Part shown: positions 31,686-38,986 of the stretch, piece by piece
How positions within the stretch are numbered: position 1 is the stretch's first letter
How the letters are laid out: each line of letters opens with the position of its first letter
NCBI GenBank assembly: GCA_964450345.1
Contig: CAYVEL010000004.1
Span: 1 to 49,472 of the forward strand
From: JAPLZH01 sp964450345
Lineage (GTDB): Bacteria; Patescibacteriota; Minisyncoccia; Phycocordibacterales; PALSA-1337
Direction: 5' to 3'
DNA: 49,472 nt
Program-made: the position numbers and the translations under genes
The notes under the pieces: generated by a model
Told to the model about the DNA's origin: nothing
What the model saw: only the letters and a program-made list of their open reading frames with translations
The model's database searches: none

Positions 31686-32301
31686 ATTTCTTAAACTCAC
31701 CCACTTTCACTTTCGGAGCTTTAATACTTTTACCGTTAAGAGTGTAACCTTTCTGAATTACCGATGTGATTATATGATCTTTATCAGCGCTATCTACAGG
31801 AACGTATTCTATTGCCTCATCTCTTTGAGGATCAAAAGGTTTGCCGATAGGATCTATTTCTATAACTCCATTGTCTTCTAAAACCTTTTTTAACTGATTA
31901 AATATATATTCCACACCGATTCTCCAGTTCTTATCTACTTTCTCCCAAGCTTCTTTGTTACCCATAGCAAGATTAAAGCTATCAAGTACAGGGAAAAGTT
32001 CTTCTACGATAGACTGATTAGCATATTTAAGCATTTCTCTCTGAGTTTCAGAGTCGCGTTTTCTAGCATTCATGAATTCAGCCTTATCTCTCTGCCAATT
32101 ATCTAGGTATTTCTGCTTTTCTTCTATAGCAATTTTTAATTTTTCTTTTAATTTCTTAACTGACTCTTGAGCAGAGTCTTCTGCTAGTACAGAGTCATCG
32201 AGATTTTCATCAGATTCAATAGAAATATCATCAGCAGAACCGTCCACTGAGTCTATTACCACCTCATCTGTATTTACTTTTTTTGTATTTTCGTCTGTCA
32301 T
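31684..32301 (-). CDS. grpE: Nucleotide exchange factor GrpE
   Basis: Releases ADP from DnaK. The 205-residue protein has an acidic, disordered N-terminus (1-45), a long coiled coil (about 50-110, KKLKEKLKIAIEEKQKYLDN) and the C-terminal beta domain with IDPIGKPFDPQRDEAIEYVP and ITSVIQKGYTLNGKSIKAPK, a diagnostic end. Length is normal. It is separated from dnaK by the 105-residue gene and the opposite-strand RNA, rather than being in a compact grpE-dnaK-dnaJ operon. A possible -10 (GATATA) lies 6 nt before the ATG. Confidence 0.96.
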   Translation of the reverse strand: MTDENTKKVNTDEVVIDSVDGSADDISIESDENLDDSVLAEDSAQESVKKLKEKLKIAIEEKQKYLDNWQRDKAEFMNARKRDSETQREMLKYANQSIVEELFPVLDSFNLAMGNKEAWEKVDKNWRIGVEYIFNQLKKVLEDNGVIEIDPIGKPFDPQRDEAIEYVPVDSADKDHIITSVIQKGYTLNGKSIKAPKVKVGEFKK

Positions 32302-32335
32302 AGTTAATATATCTTAACAAAGAGTTTGGGAAAAC

Positions 32336-32388
32336 AAAAATCCCATTCCTTTGAGGTCTGAAATCAGTCTCTTGGAAATGGGATTTTT
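32336..32388 (-). terminator. Terminator of the ribosomal protein operon
   Basis: Stem AAAAATCCCATT/AATGGGATTTTT (32336-32347 with 32377-32388), with a partly paired interior. It lies 6 bases beyond the rpsI stop. A T run is present in both directions. Confidence 0.88.
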
Positions 32389-32393
32389 TGTTT

Positions 32394-32792
32394 TTATCTC
32401 TTTGACCACTGTGGAGACTTTCTGGCCTTCTTCAGACCGAACTTTCTTCTCTCCTTTGCTCTTGGATCTCTCTTTAGGAATCCTTCTTTCTTTAGAGTCT
32501 TTCTTAGTTCTGCATCGTATTCAACTAGACCTCTAGCGATACCATGTCTCATAGCTTCTGCTTGAGAGTGAATTCCTCCACCCTTGATAACTGCAGTTAC
32601 TTTGAACTTTAGAGTACTAGCTTTAGCTAGTGGATCAGTAACGATAGACTGCATTTCTGCTGTTGGGAAATAAGTTTCTAGACTCTTTCCTCCAACTTCG
32701 TATGAAGTCTTTGAAGCTTCTGTAATTCTTACACGAGCTGTAGAAGTCTTTCTTCTTCCTACTGTCTCTATATATTTAGCGTCTTTTGTCAT
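32394..32792 (-). CDS. rpsI: 30S ribosomal protein S9 (uS9)
   Basis: Small-subunit protein whose C-terminal tail reaches the P-site tRNA. The 132-residue protein has YIETVGRRKTSTARVRI at the N-terminus, GGGIHSQAEAMRHGIARGLV in the core, and ends in the basic KKARKSPQWSKR. The end is usually ...KKARRAPQFSKR, so the functional tail is kept. It is the last gene of the infA-rpsI operon, 5 bases after rplM. Confidence 0.97.
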   Translation of the reverse strand: MTKDAKYIETVGRRKTSTARVRITEASKTSYEVGGKSLETYFPTAEMQSIVTDPLAKASTLKFKVTAVIKGGGIHSQAEAMRHGIARGLVEYDAELRKTLKKEGFLKRDPRAKERRKFGLKKARKSPQWSKR

Positions 32793-32797
32793 ATCTA

Positions 32798-33151
32798 TTA
32801 GTCAGTTACTTTAAGATTTCTAATCATGATTTTTCTAAGCTTGTTCTTTGGTAGCATTCTGTCTACAGCATTCTTAAAAGCCTCACTAGCACCCTTTCTT
32901 TCGATAAGAGCACCTAGCTTTTCGCTAATAAGACCGCTCCAGTAACCAGTATAGTTTCTGTATTCTTTATCAAGCTTCTTCTTTTCGCTAATATCTGCCT
33001 TTGAACAGTTAATGATTTCAACTGTTACATCTGGTACAGTATTTTTCTGGAAATCAGTTCTATTCTTACCGATAAGAACAGAAGCTGCCTCGGTAGCTAC
33101 TCTACCTAGTTTCTTTCCTGTTGCGTCAATTGTATATTTAGTATTTGACAT
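32798..33151 (-). CDS. rplM: 50S ribosomal protein L13 (uL13)
   Basis: Early-assembly large-subunit protein. The 117-residue product has YTIDATGKKLGRVATEAA and LGRVA, then RNYTGYWSGLISEKLG (normally GYTGYPGG-like) and VDRMLPKNKLRKIMIRNLKV. It is shorter than the usual 142 residues, because the C-terminal extension is absent. Placed 4 bases after rplQ. Confidence 0.96.
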   Translation of the reverse strand: MSNTKYTIDATGKKLGRVATEAASVLIGKNRTDFQKNTVPDVTVEIINCSKADISEKKKLDKEYRNYTGYWSGLISEKLGALIERKGASEAFKNAVDRMLPKNKLRKIMIRNLKVTD

Positions 33152-33155
33152 GTTT

Positions 33156-33509
33156 TTACTTTACGAATTCAATTAGTGCCATTGGGCTAGCATCGTTCTG
33201 TCTTCTTGGAAGCTTAACAATACGTGTGTATCCACCCTTTCTGGTCTTATATTCAACACCTAGCTTTTCAACTAGTATTTTTGCTGATTTCTCATTACCA
33301 AGTCTTGAGATTAGAAGTCTTCTAGAAGCTAGAGTATTATCTTTAGCTTTAGTAACCATCTTCTCTACGATAGGTCTGATTTCTTTAGCTTTTGCTAAAG
33401 TAGTCTTCATCTTACCTTTCTGAATTAAAGCGTTAGCAAGTGACTTAATCAATGCTCTTCTTGGATTTCTCTTTAATCCGAATTTTCTGTTTGCGTTGTG
33501 ATGTCTCAT
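33156..33509 (-). CDS. rplQ: 50S ribosomal protein L17 (bL17)
   Basis: Large-subunit protein located near the exit tunnel. The 117-residue protein begins MRHHNANRKFGLKRNPRRAL and has KAKEIRPIVEKMVTKAK and GGYTRIVKLPRRQNDASPMA, both diagnostic. It follows rpoA by 18 bases in the usual alpha-operon order. Confidence 0.97.
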   Translation of the reverse strand: MRHHNANRKFGLKRNPRRALIKSLANALIQKGKMKTTLAKAKEIRPIVEKMVTKAKDNTLASRRLLISRLGNEKSAKILVEKLGVEYKTRKGGYTRIVKLPRRQNDASPMALIEFVK

Positions 33510-33527
33510 TTCTTTCTAATAAATAAA

Positions 33528-34502
33528 TTACTTAAGTGAAATACCGTAATTAGCTAGTACTTTCTTAATTTCCTGAATACCCTTACTACCTAGACCGTCA
33601 ACATCTAGAATGTCAGCCTCCTTCTTTCTAGCTAGGCCACCAACTGTTCTGATATTACCGTTCATAAGAGCTTTAACAGTTCTAGGAGTTAGACCAATAG
33701 CATCGATTCTTGTCTTTAGGAATTCTGTATCTAGTTCCTTCTTGTCTTCAGACTCTGAATCAATAGCTGCATTTTCAGCCTTAGCTTCTACAACTTCAGG
33801 AACAATTTCTTCTTCCTTGAAGCCAATAATAGCCTTTAGCTGTTCGATCATAACCTTAATAGAATGCTGAATAGCATCATTAGGTTTAATTGTACCGTCT
33901 GTTTCTATGAAGAATTTTAGTCTGTTGAAATCTGTTCTCTCACCAACACGCATATTTTCAACTTCATAGTTCACTTTAATAATAGGAGTAAATCTAGCAT
34001 CTAGTGTAATAACACCGATGTCAGCCTTATCCTTATGGATAGCTTCCTTAGAAACGTATCCTAGTCCCTTTTCAATAGTTAATTCTATTTTTAGTTCTGT
34101 ATTTTTGTCAGAAACTGAACAGATATACTGTTCAGGATTTGCTACAGAGACTTGGGTTGGAGTATCTAAATCTTTAGCAGTAACGTTCTTAATACCGTTA
34201 ATATTTAAAGTTACAGTCTGAGCTTCATTACCGTGAAGAACGAATCTAATCTTCTTCAAGTTCAATAAAATATTAATAACGTCTTCTTTGACGCCATTAA
34301 TAACTGAAAACTCATGACTTACACCATCAATCTTAACCTTAGTGATAGCAGCACCTGGCAAAGAAGAAAGAATTATTCTTCTTAATGAATTACCTAAAGT
34401 GTGACCATATCCAGGATATAGTCCATCTATTTCATATATTCCTACGAATCCCTCCTCTTTAACGATTCGTGGTTTTGAAGGCAAAATTACGCTGTCGTGC
34501 AT
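33528..34502 (-). CDS. rpoA: RNA polymerase alpha subunit
   Basis: The 324-residue protein has the N-terminal assembly domain (GLYPGYGHTLGNSLRRIILS; ERTDFNRLKFFIETDG), an acidic linker (about 235-255) and a helix-hairpin-helix C-terminal domain (RIDAIGLTPRTVKALMNGNI; LDVDGLGSKGIQEIKKVLAN). By alignment with E. coli the key UP-element contact R265 is kept (TPRTV). N268 is replaced by K and S299 by G, so UP-element reading may be altered. Standard operon position between rpsD and rplQ. Confidence 0.97.
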   Translation of the reverse strand: MHDSVILPSKPRIVKEEGFVGIYEIDGLYPGYGHTLGNSLRRIILSSLPGAAITKVKIDGVSHEFSVINGVKEDVINILLNLKKIRFVLHGNEAQTVTLNINGIKNVTAKDLDTPTQVSVANPEQYICSVSDKNTELKIELTIEKGLGYVSKEAIHKDKADIGVITLDARFTPIIKVNYEVENMRVGERTDFNRLKFFIETDGTIKPNDAIQHSIKVMIEQLKAIIGFKEEEIVPEVVEAKAENAAIDSESEDKKELDTEFLKTRIDAIGLTPRTVKALMNGNIRTVGGLARKKEADILDVDGLGSKGIQEIKKVLANYGISLK

Positions 34503-34542
34503 ATTTTATAAGTTATTTTATAAACAAGGTTAAATTATACCA

Positions 34543-35142
34543 CTATCTAGTATAGAACTCAAGTACAGTCTTGACGTTGAACAATAAATCAGTTGGAGCT
34601 ACTCTTGGTAGTCCATCGATCATTGCTACCTGCTTTTCAACATCACACTTGATCCATGCTGGTGTACCGGCTTTCTTTACTCTCTCCCAAGCGTCGACAA
34701 GATTTGTGTTGTTCTTGCTACCCTCACGGATAGAAATAACATCTCCGACTTTTGTTTGATATGAAGGAATAGAAATTTTCTTTCCGTTCACAATGATGTG
34801 ACCGTGAGAAACTGTCTGTCTTGCTGCTGCTCTTGTGCTTACTAGTCCAATCTTTAGGACAACGTTATCAAGTCTGCTTTCTAGAAGTTTAACTAGTTCT
34901 GTTGATGTATCACCCTTTGTAACTAGAGCTTTAGCAACGTAGTTACCGAACTGTCTTTCGTTAATACCGTAAAAATGTCTAGCCTTCTGTTTTTCTGCTA
35001 GTGTCTGTCCGTAGTCAGACTTACTACTTCTACCTGGTTTAGCCTTTTTAGCTAAATGAGCTGCGTATTTAGGAGTCTGAGTTTTCTCATATAGTGCAAC
35101 TCCTAACTTTCTAGCTCTTTTATATCTTGGTCCAATAAGCAT
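34543..35142 (-). CDS. rpsD: 30S ribosomal protein S4 (uS4)
   Basis: Assembly initiator that binds 16S rRNA. The 199-residue protein begins MLIGPRYKRARKLGVALYE and contains the S4 RNA-binding domain (LESRLDNVVLKIGLVSTRAA, HGHIIVNGKKISIPSYQ). No CXXC zinc motif is present, so it is the zinc-free form. Sits between rpsK and rpoA. Confidence 0.97.
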   Translation of the reverse strand: MLIGPRYKRARKLGVALYEKTQTPKYAAHLAKKAKPGRSSKSDYGQTLAEKQKARHFYGINERQFGNYVAKALVTKGDTSTELVKLLESRLDNVVLKIGLVSTRAAARQTVSHGHIIVNGKKISIPSYQTKVGDVISIREGSKNNTNLVDAWERVKKAGTPAWIKCDVEKQVAMIDGLPRVAPTDLLFNVKTVLEFYTR

Positions 35143-35160
35143 GTGATTAAAATTAAAATA

Positions 35161-35595
35161 TTATACTCTTCTAGGCTTAGGAGCTTTAGGGCCGTTAAAT
35201 GGAACTGGAGTTACGTCTTTAATACTTGAAAGGTTAATACCCTTTGACATAAAACCTCTTACAGCTGATTCTCTTCCTGAACCTACACCCTTAATAACTA
35301 CAGCGACTTCTTTAACGCCCATAGTTAATGCCTTATCACCTAGTAATTCACCGACTTTAGCGGCTGCGAAAGGAGTACCCTTCTTAGCACCCTTAAATCC
35401 TAGTGCACCAGCTGATGACTGAGCAACGATGTTACCCTTAGCATCTCCTAGAGATACTACGGTGTTATTGAAGGTAGACTGAACGAAAAGTGTTCCGCTG
35501 TCTATTCTTCTCTTAGAATTCGAAGCTTTTGGAGCTGTCTTTTCTGCTCCTTCTGTTTTTGGCTTCTCTGTTTTTATTGCTTTTGTCTTAGGCAT
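35161..35595 (-). CDS. rpsK: 30S ribosomal protein S11 (uS11)
   Basis: Platform protein of the small subunit. The 144-residue product has a lysine-rich N-terminal extension of about 28 residues, then the conserved core: TLFVQSTFNNTVVSLGDAKG, SSAGALGFKGAKKGTPFAA, and the end DVTPVPFNGPKAPKPRRV. It follows rpsM by 18 bases. Confidence 0.97.
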   Translation of the reverse strand: MPKTKAIKTEKPKTEGAEKTAPKASNSKRRIDSGTLFVQSTFNNTVVSLGDAKGNIVAQSSAGALGFKGAKKGTPFAAAKVGELLGDKALTMGVKEVAVVIKGVGSGRESAVRGFMSKGINLSSIKDVTPVPFNGPKAPKPRRV

Positions 35596-35613
35596 ATTAT
35601 TTATTAATCAAAA

Positions 35614-35994
35614 TTATTTCTTTTCTTCCTTTCTTCTTCCGCTTCCCATAGTCTTTCTCATGTTTCCTCTGACTGTTCTTGAGTTAGTCTTTGTTCTCTG
35701 GCCTCTTACAGGAAGTCTCTTTGAGTGTCTCATTCCTCTGTAACACTTAATATCCTTAAGTCTCTTTATGTTAGCAGCCTTCTCTCTCTTTAGATCACCT
35801 TCAATCTTAATGGTGTCTATAATCTTTCTTATAGCATTCTCTTCATCTACTGTAAGAGTGTTAGGTTTTCTACCGAAATCAATGCCAGCCTGTGTAAGAA
35901 TGAATTGTGCTCTAGATCTACCAATACCGTGAAGTGTTGTTAGGGCTATTTCCATTCTTTTATTATCTGGAAGTGTTATACCAAGAATTCTCAT
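35614..35994 (-). CDS. rpsM: 30S ribosomal protein S13 (uS13)
   Basis: Head protein that contacts the large subunit and tRNA. The 126-residue protein begins MRILGITLPDNKRMEIALTT and has GIGRSRAQFIL, RGMRHSKRLPVRGQRTKTN and a basic end. It follows rpmJ by 18 bases in the expected order. Confidence 0.97.
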   Translation of the reverse strand: MRILGITLPDNKRMEIALTTLHGIGRSRAQFILTQAGIDFGRKPNTLTVDEENAIRKIIDTIKIEGDLKREKAANIKRLKDIKCYRGMRHSKRLPVRGQRTKTNSRTVRGNMRKTMGSGRRKEEKK

Positions 35995-36012
35995 ATATAT
36001 TATTAAAATAAA

Positions 36013-36129
36013 TTAGCCCTGTCTCTGTTTATGACGAGGGTTAGATTTGCAAGTAACATACAAGTAGCCTTTTCTTCTGACTACGCTGCACTTTGCGCAA
36101 ATTTTCTTAACTGAAGCTTTTACTTTCAT
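36013..36129 (-). CDS. rpmJ: 50S ribosomal protein L36 (bL36), zinc-binding form
   Basis: A 38-residue protein, MKVKASVKKICAKCSVVRRK at the start and ending CKSNPRHKQRQG. The zinc ligands C11, C14, C27 and H33 are all present. It lies between infA (10 bases upstream) and rpsM, as in most bacteria. Confidence 0.96.
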   Translation of the reverse strand: MKVKASVKKICAKCSVVRRKGYLYVTCKSNPRHKQRQG

Positions 36130-36139
36130 TTAATTATTG

Positions 36140-36358
36140 TTACAAACGTCTAGTAATTCTAGCTCTTCCTCCATATGGATCCAATTGAAGTTCAACTCTA
36201 TCACCAATAAGAACTCTGATTCTATTCATTCTCATCTTTCCAGCGAGATACGCTAGAACCACTTCTTTGGTTTCTTCAAGTTCAACCTTGAATAATGTGT
36301 CGGGCAAAGCCTCAACTACTACACCGTATGTGACTGTGTTTTTATTAACCTGTGACAT
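36140..36358 (-). CDS. infA: Translation initiation factor IF-1
   Basis: OB-fold factor that binds the ribosomal A site during initiation. The 72-residue length is normal, with VVEALPDTLFKVELEETKEV, AYLAGKMRMNRIRVLIGDRV and PYGGRARITRRL. First gene of the ribosomal protein operon, with a good promoter in front; the leader is about 16 nt and lacks a Shine-Dalgarno. Confidence 0.97.
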   Translation of the reverse strand: MSQVNKNTVTYGVVVEALPDTLFKVELEETKEVVLAYLAGKMRMNRIRVLIGDRVELQLDPYGGRARITRRL

Positions 36359-36380
36359 TTAAAAATAAGCAGGTTTAACG

Positions 36381-36409
36381 ATTCTAGCAGATGTATTAAG
36401 AGTGGTCAA
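36381..36409 (-). promoter_or_regulatory. Promoter of the infA-rpsI operon
   Basis: Minus strand: TTGACC (36404-36409), 17-base spacer, TAGAAT (36381-36386). The predicted start is about 16 nt before the infA ATG. The promoter lies just downstream of the baseplate-J-like gene's stop. Confidence 0.82.
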
Positions 36410-36413
36410 GGGT

Positions 36414-37754
36414 TTATTGTTGAATTTCCACTACTATCTTATTTACATCCTCCGGAATGGTTTTAAACCATAAAGGGGTCATGTGTAATTGCACACCATC
36501 TATTGCGGGAAACTGCGGAATGAGACTCATAGTATCATTAACATTGTGTCCTGCAAAGGCCTTCTTAATATTATCCACCTGAATATCGCCTATAATCTTA
36601 AATTGACCATTAATTCTAGTCTTAATATTTAGTTCAGCAGATAAATTATTTATAGGCTTATCAAGTTTGAAATCTAGCTTATCTAGGCCGTCAAATAATA
36701 CTGGAGTACCTTTAAATGTATCTAGATTACCACCAGCAATAAACCTTCCTAGGGTGTCGTTCTTAATAATCATTGCTTGTAGAGTTCCTTTTATTGTCAT
36801 ATCTACTTTATTGTTTGGAAGGCTCTTAAAGTCTGCTGTCTCGAAAGAAATACTATACATAGTATTTGGAGACATATAGTCCTTAGGAATCTGATTTCTG
36901 TATGATGTAGTTAACTCCGTAGTAAGTTTACTAATTAGAGATGCTTTAGCCTGACCTGAAGTTGTGGATGATACTTTATATTCACCTCCTGAAGTTCCGC
37001 CGATAATATCAGTCTTCTGTCTGCCGAAAACTAGTTTATATTTTTCTGGATTTGTCTCAAGTCCTGGTAGTACGAAATCGCCACTTAAATCTTCGAATTT
37101 AATATTTGAATCTTCTCCTATTTTATCTGCCGTAATCCTTACATCTATTGATCCAGGAGTCTTCTTTCCATTCACCATCTTATATCCAGGTATCACAACA
37201 GCCTTTGTTGTTCTATATATCACACCTTTTGTATTAACTAATCTTGAATTTGCGATAATAGTCTGCGGAACAGTGCTGTAATTGTTAAATAAAGTAACTA
37301 TTCCTGTAGCTTTCTTACCACTTGTAGCCACAAAAGTAGCATCTACTGGTAAAGAAGCTGATTTCGTTACAGTCATAACCTCAAAGCCTAATTCCCCAGC
37401 CTTTGGTGTCTTTGCTAGTATTATCTGCTTATCTGTGACAGAAACCTGCACTTTTTTAGCTTTTATAATGATTTTTCCTTCATGAACTAATAGAGAAAGG
37501 GCGAAAGCTATAACAAAAACTGAGACCGCCACTATAGGCAGAGTAACTTTTAACCAGTTTTTTCTAAAGAAATTCTTATTAGAAGATTTATTTCTTCTAG
37601 GTCTTTCTATTACTTCTGGCTCCTTCTCTTCGATTTCATGCTTAATATGAGAGTGCTTTATAGGCTCTCTGTAGCTATTAGAGCTTGGTCTAGAATCTAT
37701 TTCTCTACCAACACTAACCTTTTTTATTTTTATATCTGAAAATTTTTCTCTCAT
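36414..37754 (-). CDS. Baseplate-J-like single-pass membrane protein
   Basis: A 446-residue protein with a charged cytoplasmic N-terminus (1-65), one transmembrane helix (VTLPIVAVSVFVIAFALSLL, about 69-88) and a large extracytoplasmic part. The section around residues 150-215 (GIVTLFNNYSTVPQTIIANS; VIYRTTKAVVIPGYK; SIDVRITADKIGEDSNI) resembles the baseplate J/gp47-like domain annotated in many CPR genomes. There it is probably an envelope structure rather than a phage tail part. It starts 2 bases after the PilM-like gene's stop, so the two are coupled. Whether it takes part in pilus, secretion or surface attachment is unknown. Confidence 0.7.
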   Translation of the reverse strand: MREKFSDIKIKKVSVGREIDSRPSSNSYREPIKHSHIKHEIEEKEPEVIERPRRNKSSNKNFFRKNWLKVTLPIVAVSVFVIAFALSLLVHEGKIIIKAKKVQVSVTDKQIILAKTPKAGELGFEVMTVTKSASLPVDATFVATSGKKATGIVTLFNNYSTVPQTIIANSRLVNTKGVIYRTTKAVVIPGYKMVNGKKTPGSIDVRITADKIGEDSNIKFEDLSGDFVLPGLETNPEKYKLVFGRQKTDIIGGTSGGEYKVSSTTSGQAKASLISKLTTELTTSYRNQIPKDYMSPNTMYSISFETADFKSLPNNKVDMTIKGTLQAMIIKNDTLGRFIAGGNLDTFKGTPVLFDGLDKLDFKLDKPINNLSAELNIKTRINGQFKIIGDIQVDNIKKAFAGHNVNDTMSLIPQFPAIDGVQLHMTPLWFKTIPEDVNKIVVEIQQ

Positions 37755-37756
37755 AT

Positions 37757-38896
37757 TTATTTAACTATTAAGTGTGAAATTGATTTAATGCCCATTTTTA
37801 ATATACCGTCTGTTTCTGTTAATTCTCTAAAGCAAGTGACTTTGTCATCAGTGTTTTCAAAACCTAGGGTTCCCAATACTTTCGTGGAGAATAATTTAGA
37901 GAAAGCTAGATGCATTCCGCTATCGGCATATAAATGGAATTTCTCGGGTACACTGGATTCTGTGGTGAATGTCGATATGACTTCTTTAGTCTCATTTATC
38001 CAGTCATCCTGAATCTTTCCTAAAACGTCCATCTTTGATTCGGTTACCACATTATCTAGTACACCATTAACTACTAGAGATATATCGGACATGGCCATAT
38101 GATTACTAATCTTACATTTCTCGGCGTATCTTCTCATTAGTGTTCTTGTACCTATTGGAATAGTAGCCCATGCCACTATATGGTCGTGATTTACATGAAT
38201 AAATTCAGTAACTTCACCGTGAACATTTATAAAAACATAATTATTACCTATTCCTTCCATTCCTGATAAGTAACTCTGTAATGTCTGTGCTTCAGAATGT
38301 AGGTTTATTTTAGCTACATGGAAATGTTTAGAAAGTGCCGATTTAACTTCTTTAATGATTTTCTCTGTACTTATTGATATAAAAATAGAAAGCTCTAATT
38401 TCTTAGCTTTCTGACCATAGGCATTATTAACCGAATAGCCATTAACTTTAATGTCGGTAACCTTACTCTCGAGAAGAGTAATCTTTTCTGTTTTAGCTGA
38501 ATCAATTAGTTCGGCAAATTTTCTTTCCTCTTCTTCAATAGCTTCTTTAACAATTCCTTCTGTAACGACGGTTGGAACAGTAAAATCAATAATAACCTTC
38601 TTAGTCTCGGAAGATAACCATGGAGAAGAGAATATAAAATCAGCAGACTCTACCTTACCAGCAGACTTAGATAGGTCACTTAGCACCTTATCTAGAGCGT
38701 GAATCATAGTAGAGTGAATACTTTTACCACTTAGAGGTCGATTAAAGGGGAAAAATTCACGATGTGCCTTAAGAAGAGTAACCTTTCCTGAATCATCAGA
38801 GGAAATTAGAGCTCCAGCTACAGTTCCGCTAGAAATATCAAATACCAAGTGTCTATTTTCTTTTTTGTGGTTAAAGAAATTTCCCAAAAGGTTCAT
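37757..38896 (-). CDS. PilM/FtsA-like actin-fold protein
   Basis: The 379-residue soluble protein has the start of an actin-type nucleotide-binding fold (LVFDISSGTVAGALISSDDS) and a later second phosphate-type region (GNNYVFINVHGEVTEFIHVN), with a SHS2-like insert between (about 100-200). PilM of type IV pili and FtsA are the nearest types I can name; the DXG..G features are weak, so ATP binding may be lost. It is coupled to the baseplate-J-like gene, reminiscent of PilM and the membrane protein PilN, and together they may form an envelope machine. A -10 element lies 7 nt before its ATG. Confidence 0.65.
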   Translation of the reverse strand: MNLLGNFFNHKKENRHLVFDISSGTVAGALISSDDSGKVTLLKAHREFFPFNRPLSGKSIHSTMIHALDKVLSDLSKSAGKVESADFIFSSPWLSSETKKVIIDFTVPTVVTEGIVKEAIEEEERKFAELIDSAKTEKITLLESKVTDIKVNGYSVNNAYGQKAKKLELSIFISISTEKIIKEVKSALSKHFHVAKINLHSEAQTLQSYLSGMEGIGNNYVFINVHGEVTEFIHVNHDHIVAWATIPIGTRTLMRRYAEKCKISNHMAMSDISLVVNGVLDNVVTESKMDVLGKIQDDWINETKEVISTFTTESSVPEKFHLYADSGMHLAFSKLFSTKVLGTLGFENTDDKVTCFRELTETDGILKMGIKSISHLIVK

Positions 38897-38903
38897 GGGA
38901 TAT

Positions 38904-38909
38904 ATTATA
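38904..38909 (-). promoter_or_regulatory. -10 element of the PilM-like gene, near-leaderless
   Basis: Minus-strand TATAAT 7 nt before the ATG (38894-38896). Confidence 0.6.
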
Positions 38910-38928
38910 GCATTTTTTATTTAACGAA

Positions 38929-38964
38929 GAACAGGTCGAATATGTGTAAACATTCGACCTGTTC
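38929..38964 (-). terminator. Hairpin after alaS
   Basis: Perfect 13-bp stem (38929-38941 with 38952-38964). Only a weak TTCTTCGTT follows on the minus strand, so termination may be incomplete. Confidence 0.6.
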
Positions 38965-38986
38965 AATAGAACTATGTATTTTATTT

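Noticed and set aside
32353..32374. Similarity of GTCTGAAATCAGTCT in the rpsI terminator to GTCTGAAATTCAGTCT at the 5' end of the structured RNA
   Set aside because: Short, partly self-complementary words near each other arise easily; no sign of a shared element.
36414..37754. Prophage or tailocin because of the baseplate-J-like domain
   Set aside because: No other phage structural, integrase or lysis genes nearby; such proteins are common single membrane proteins in CPR genomes.
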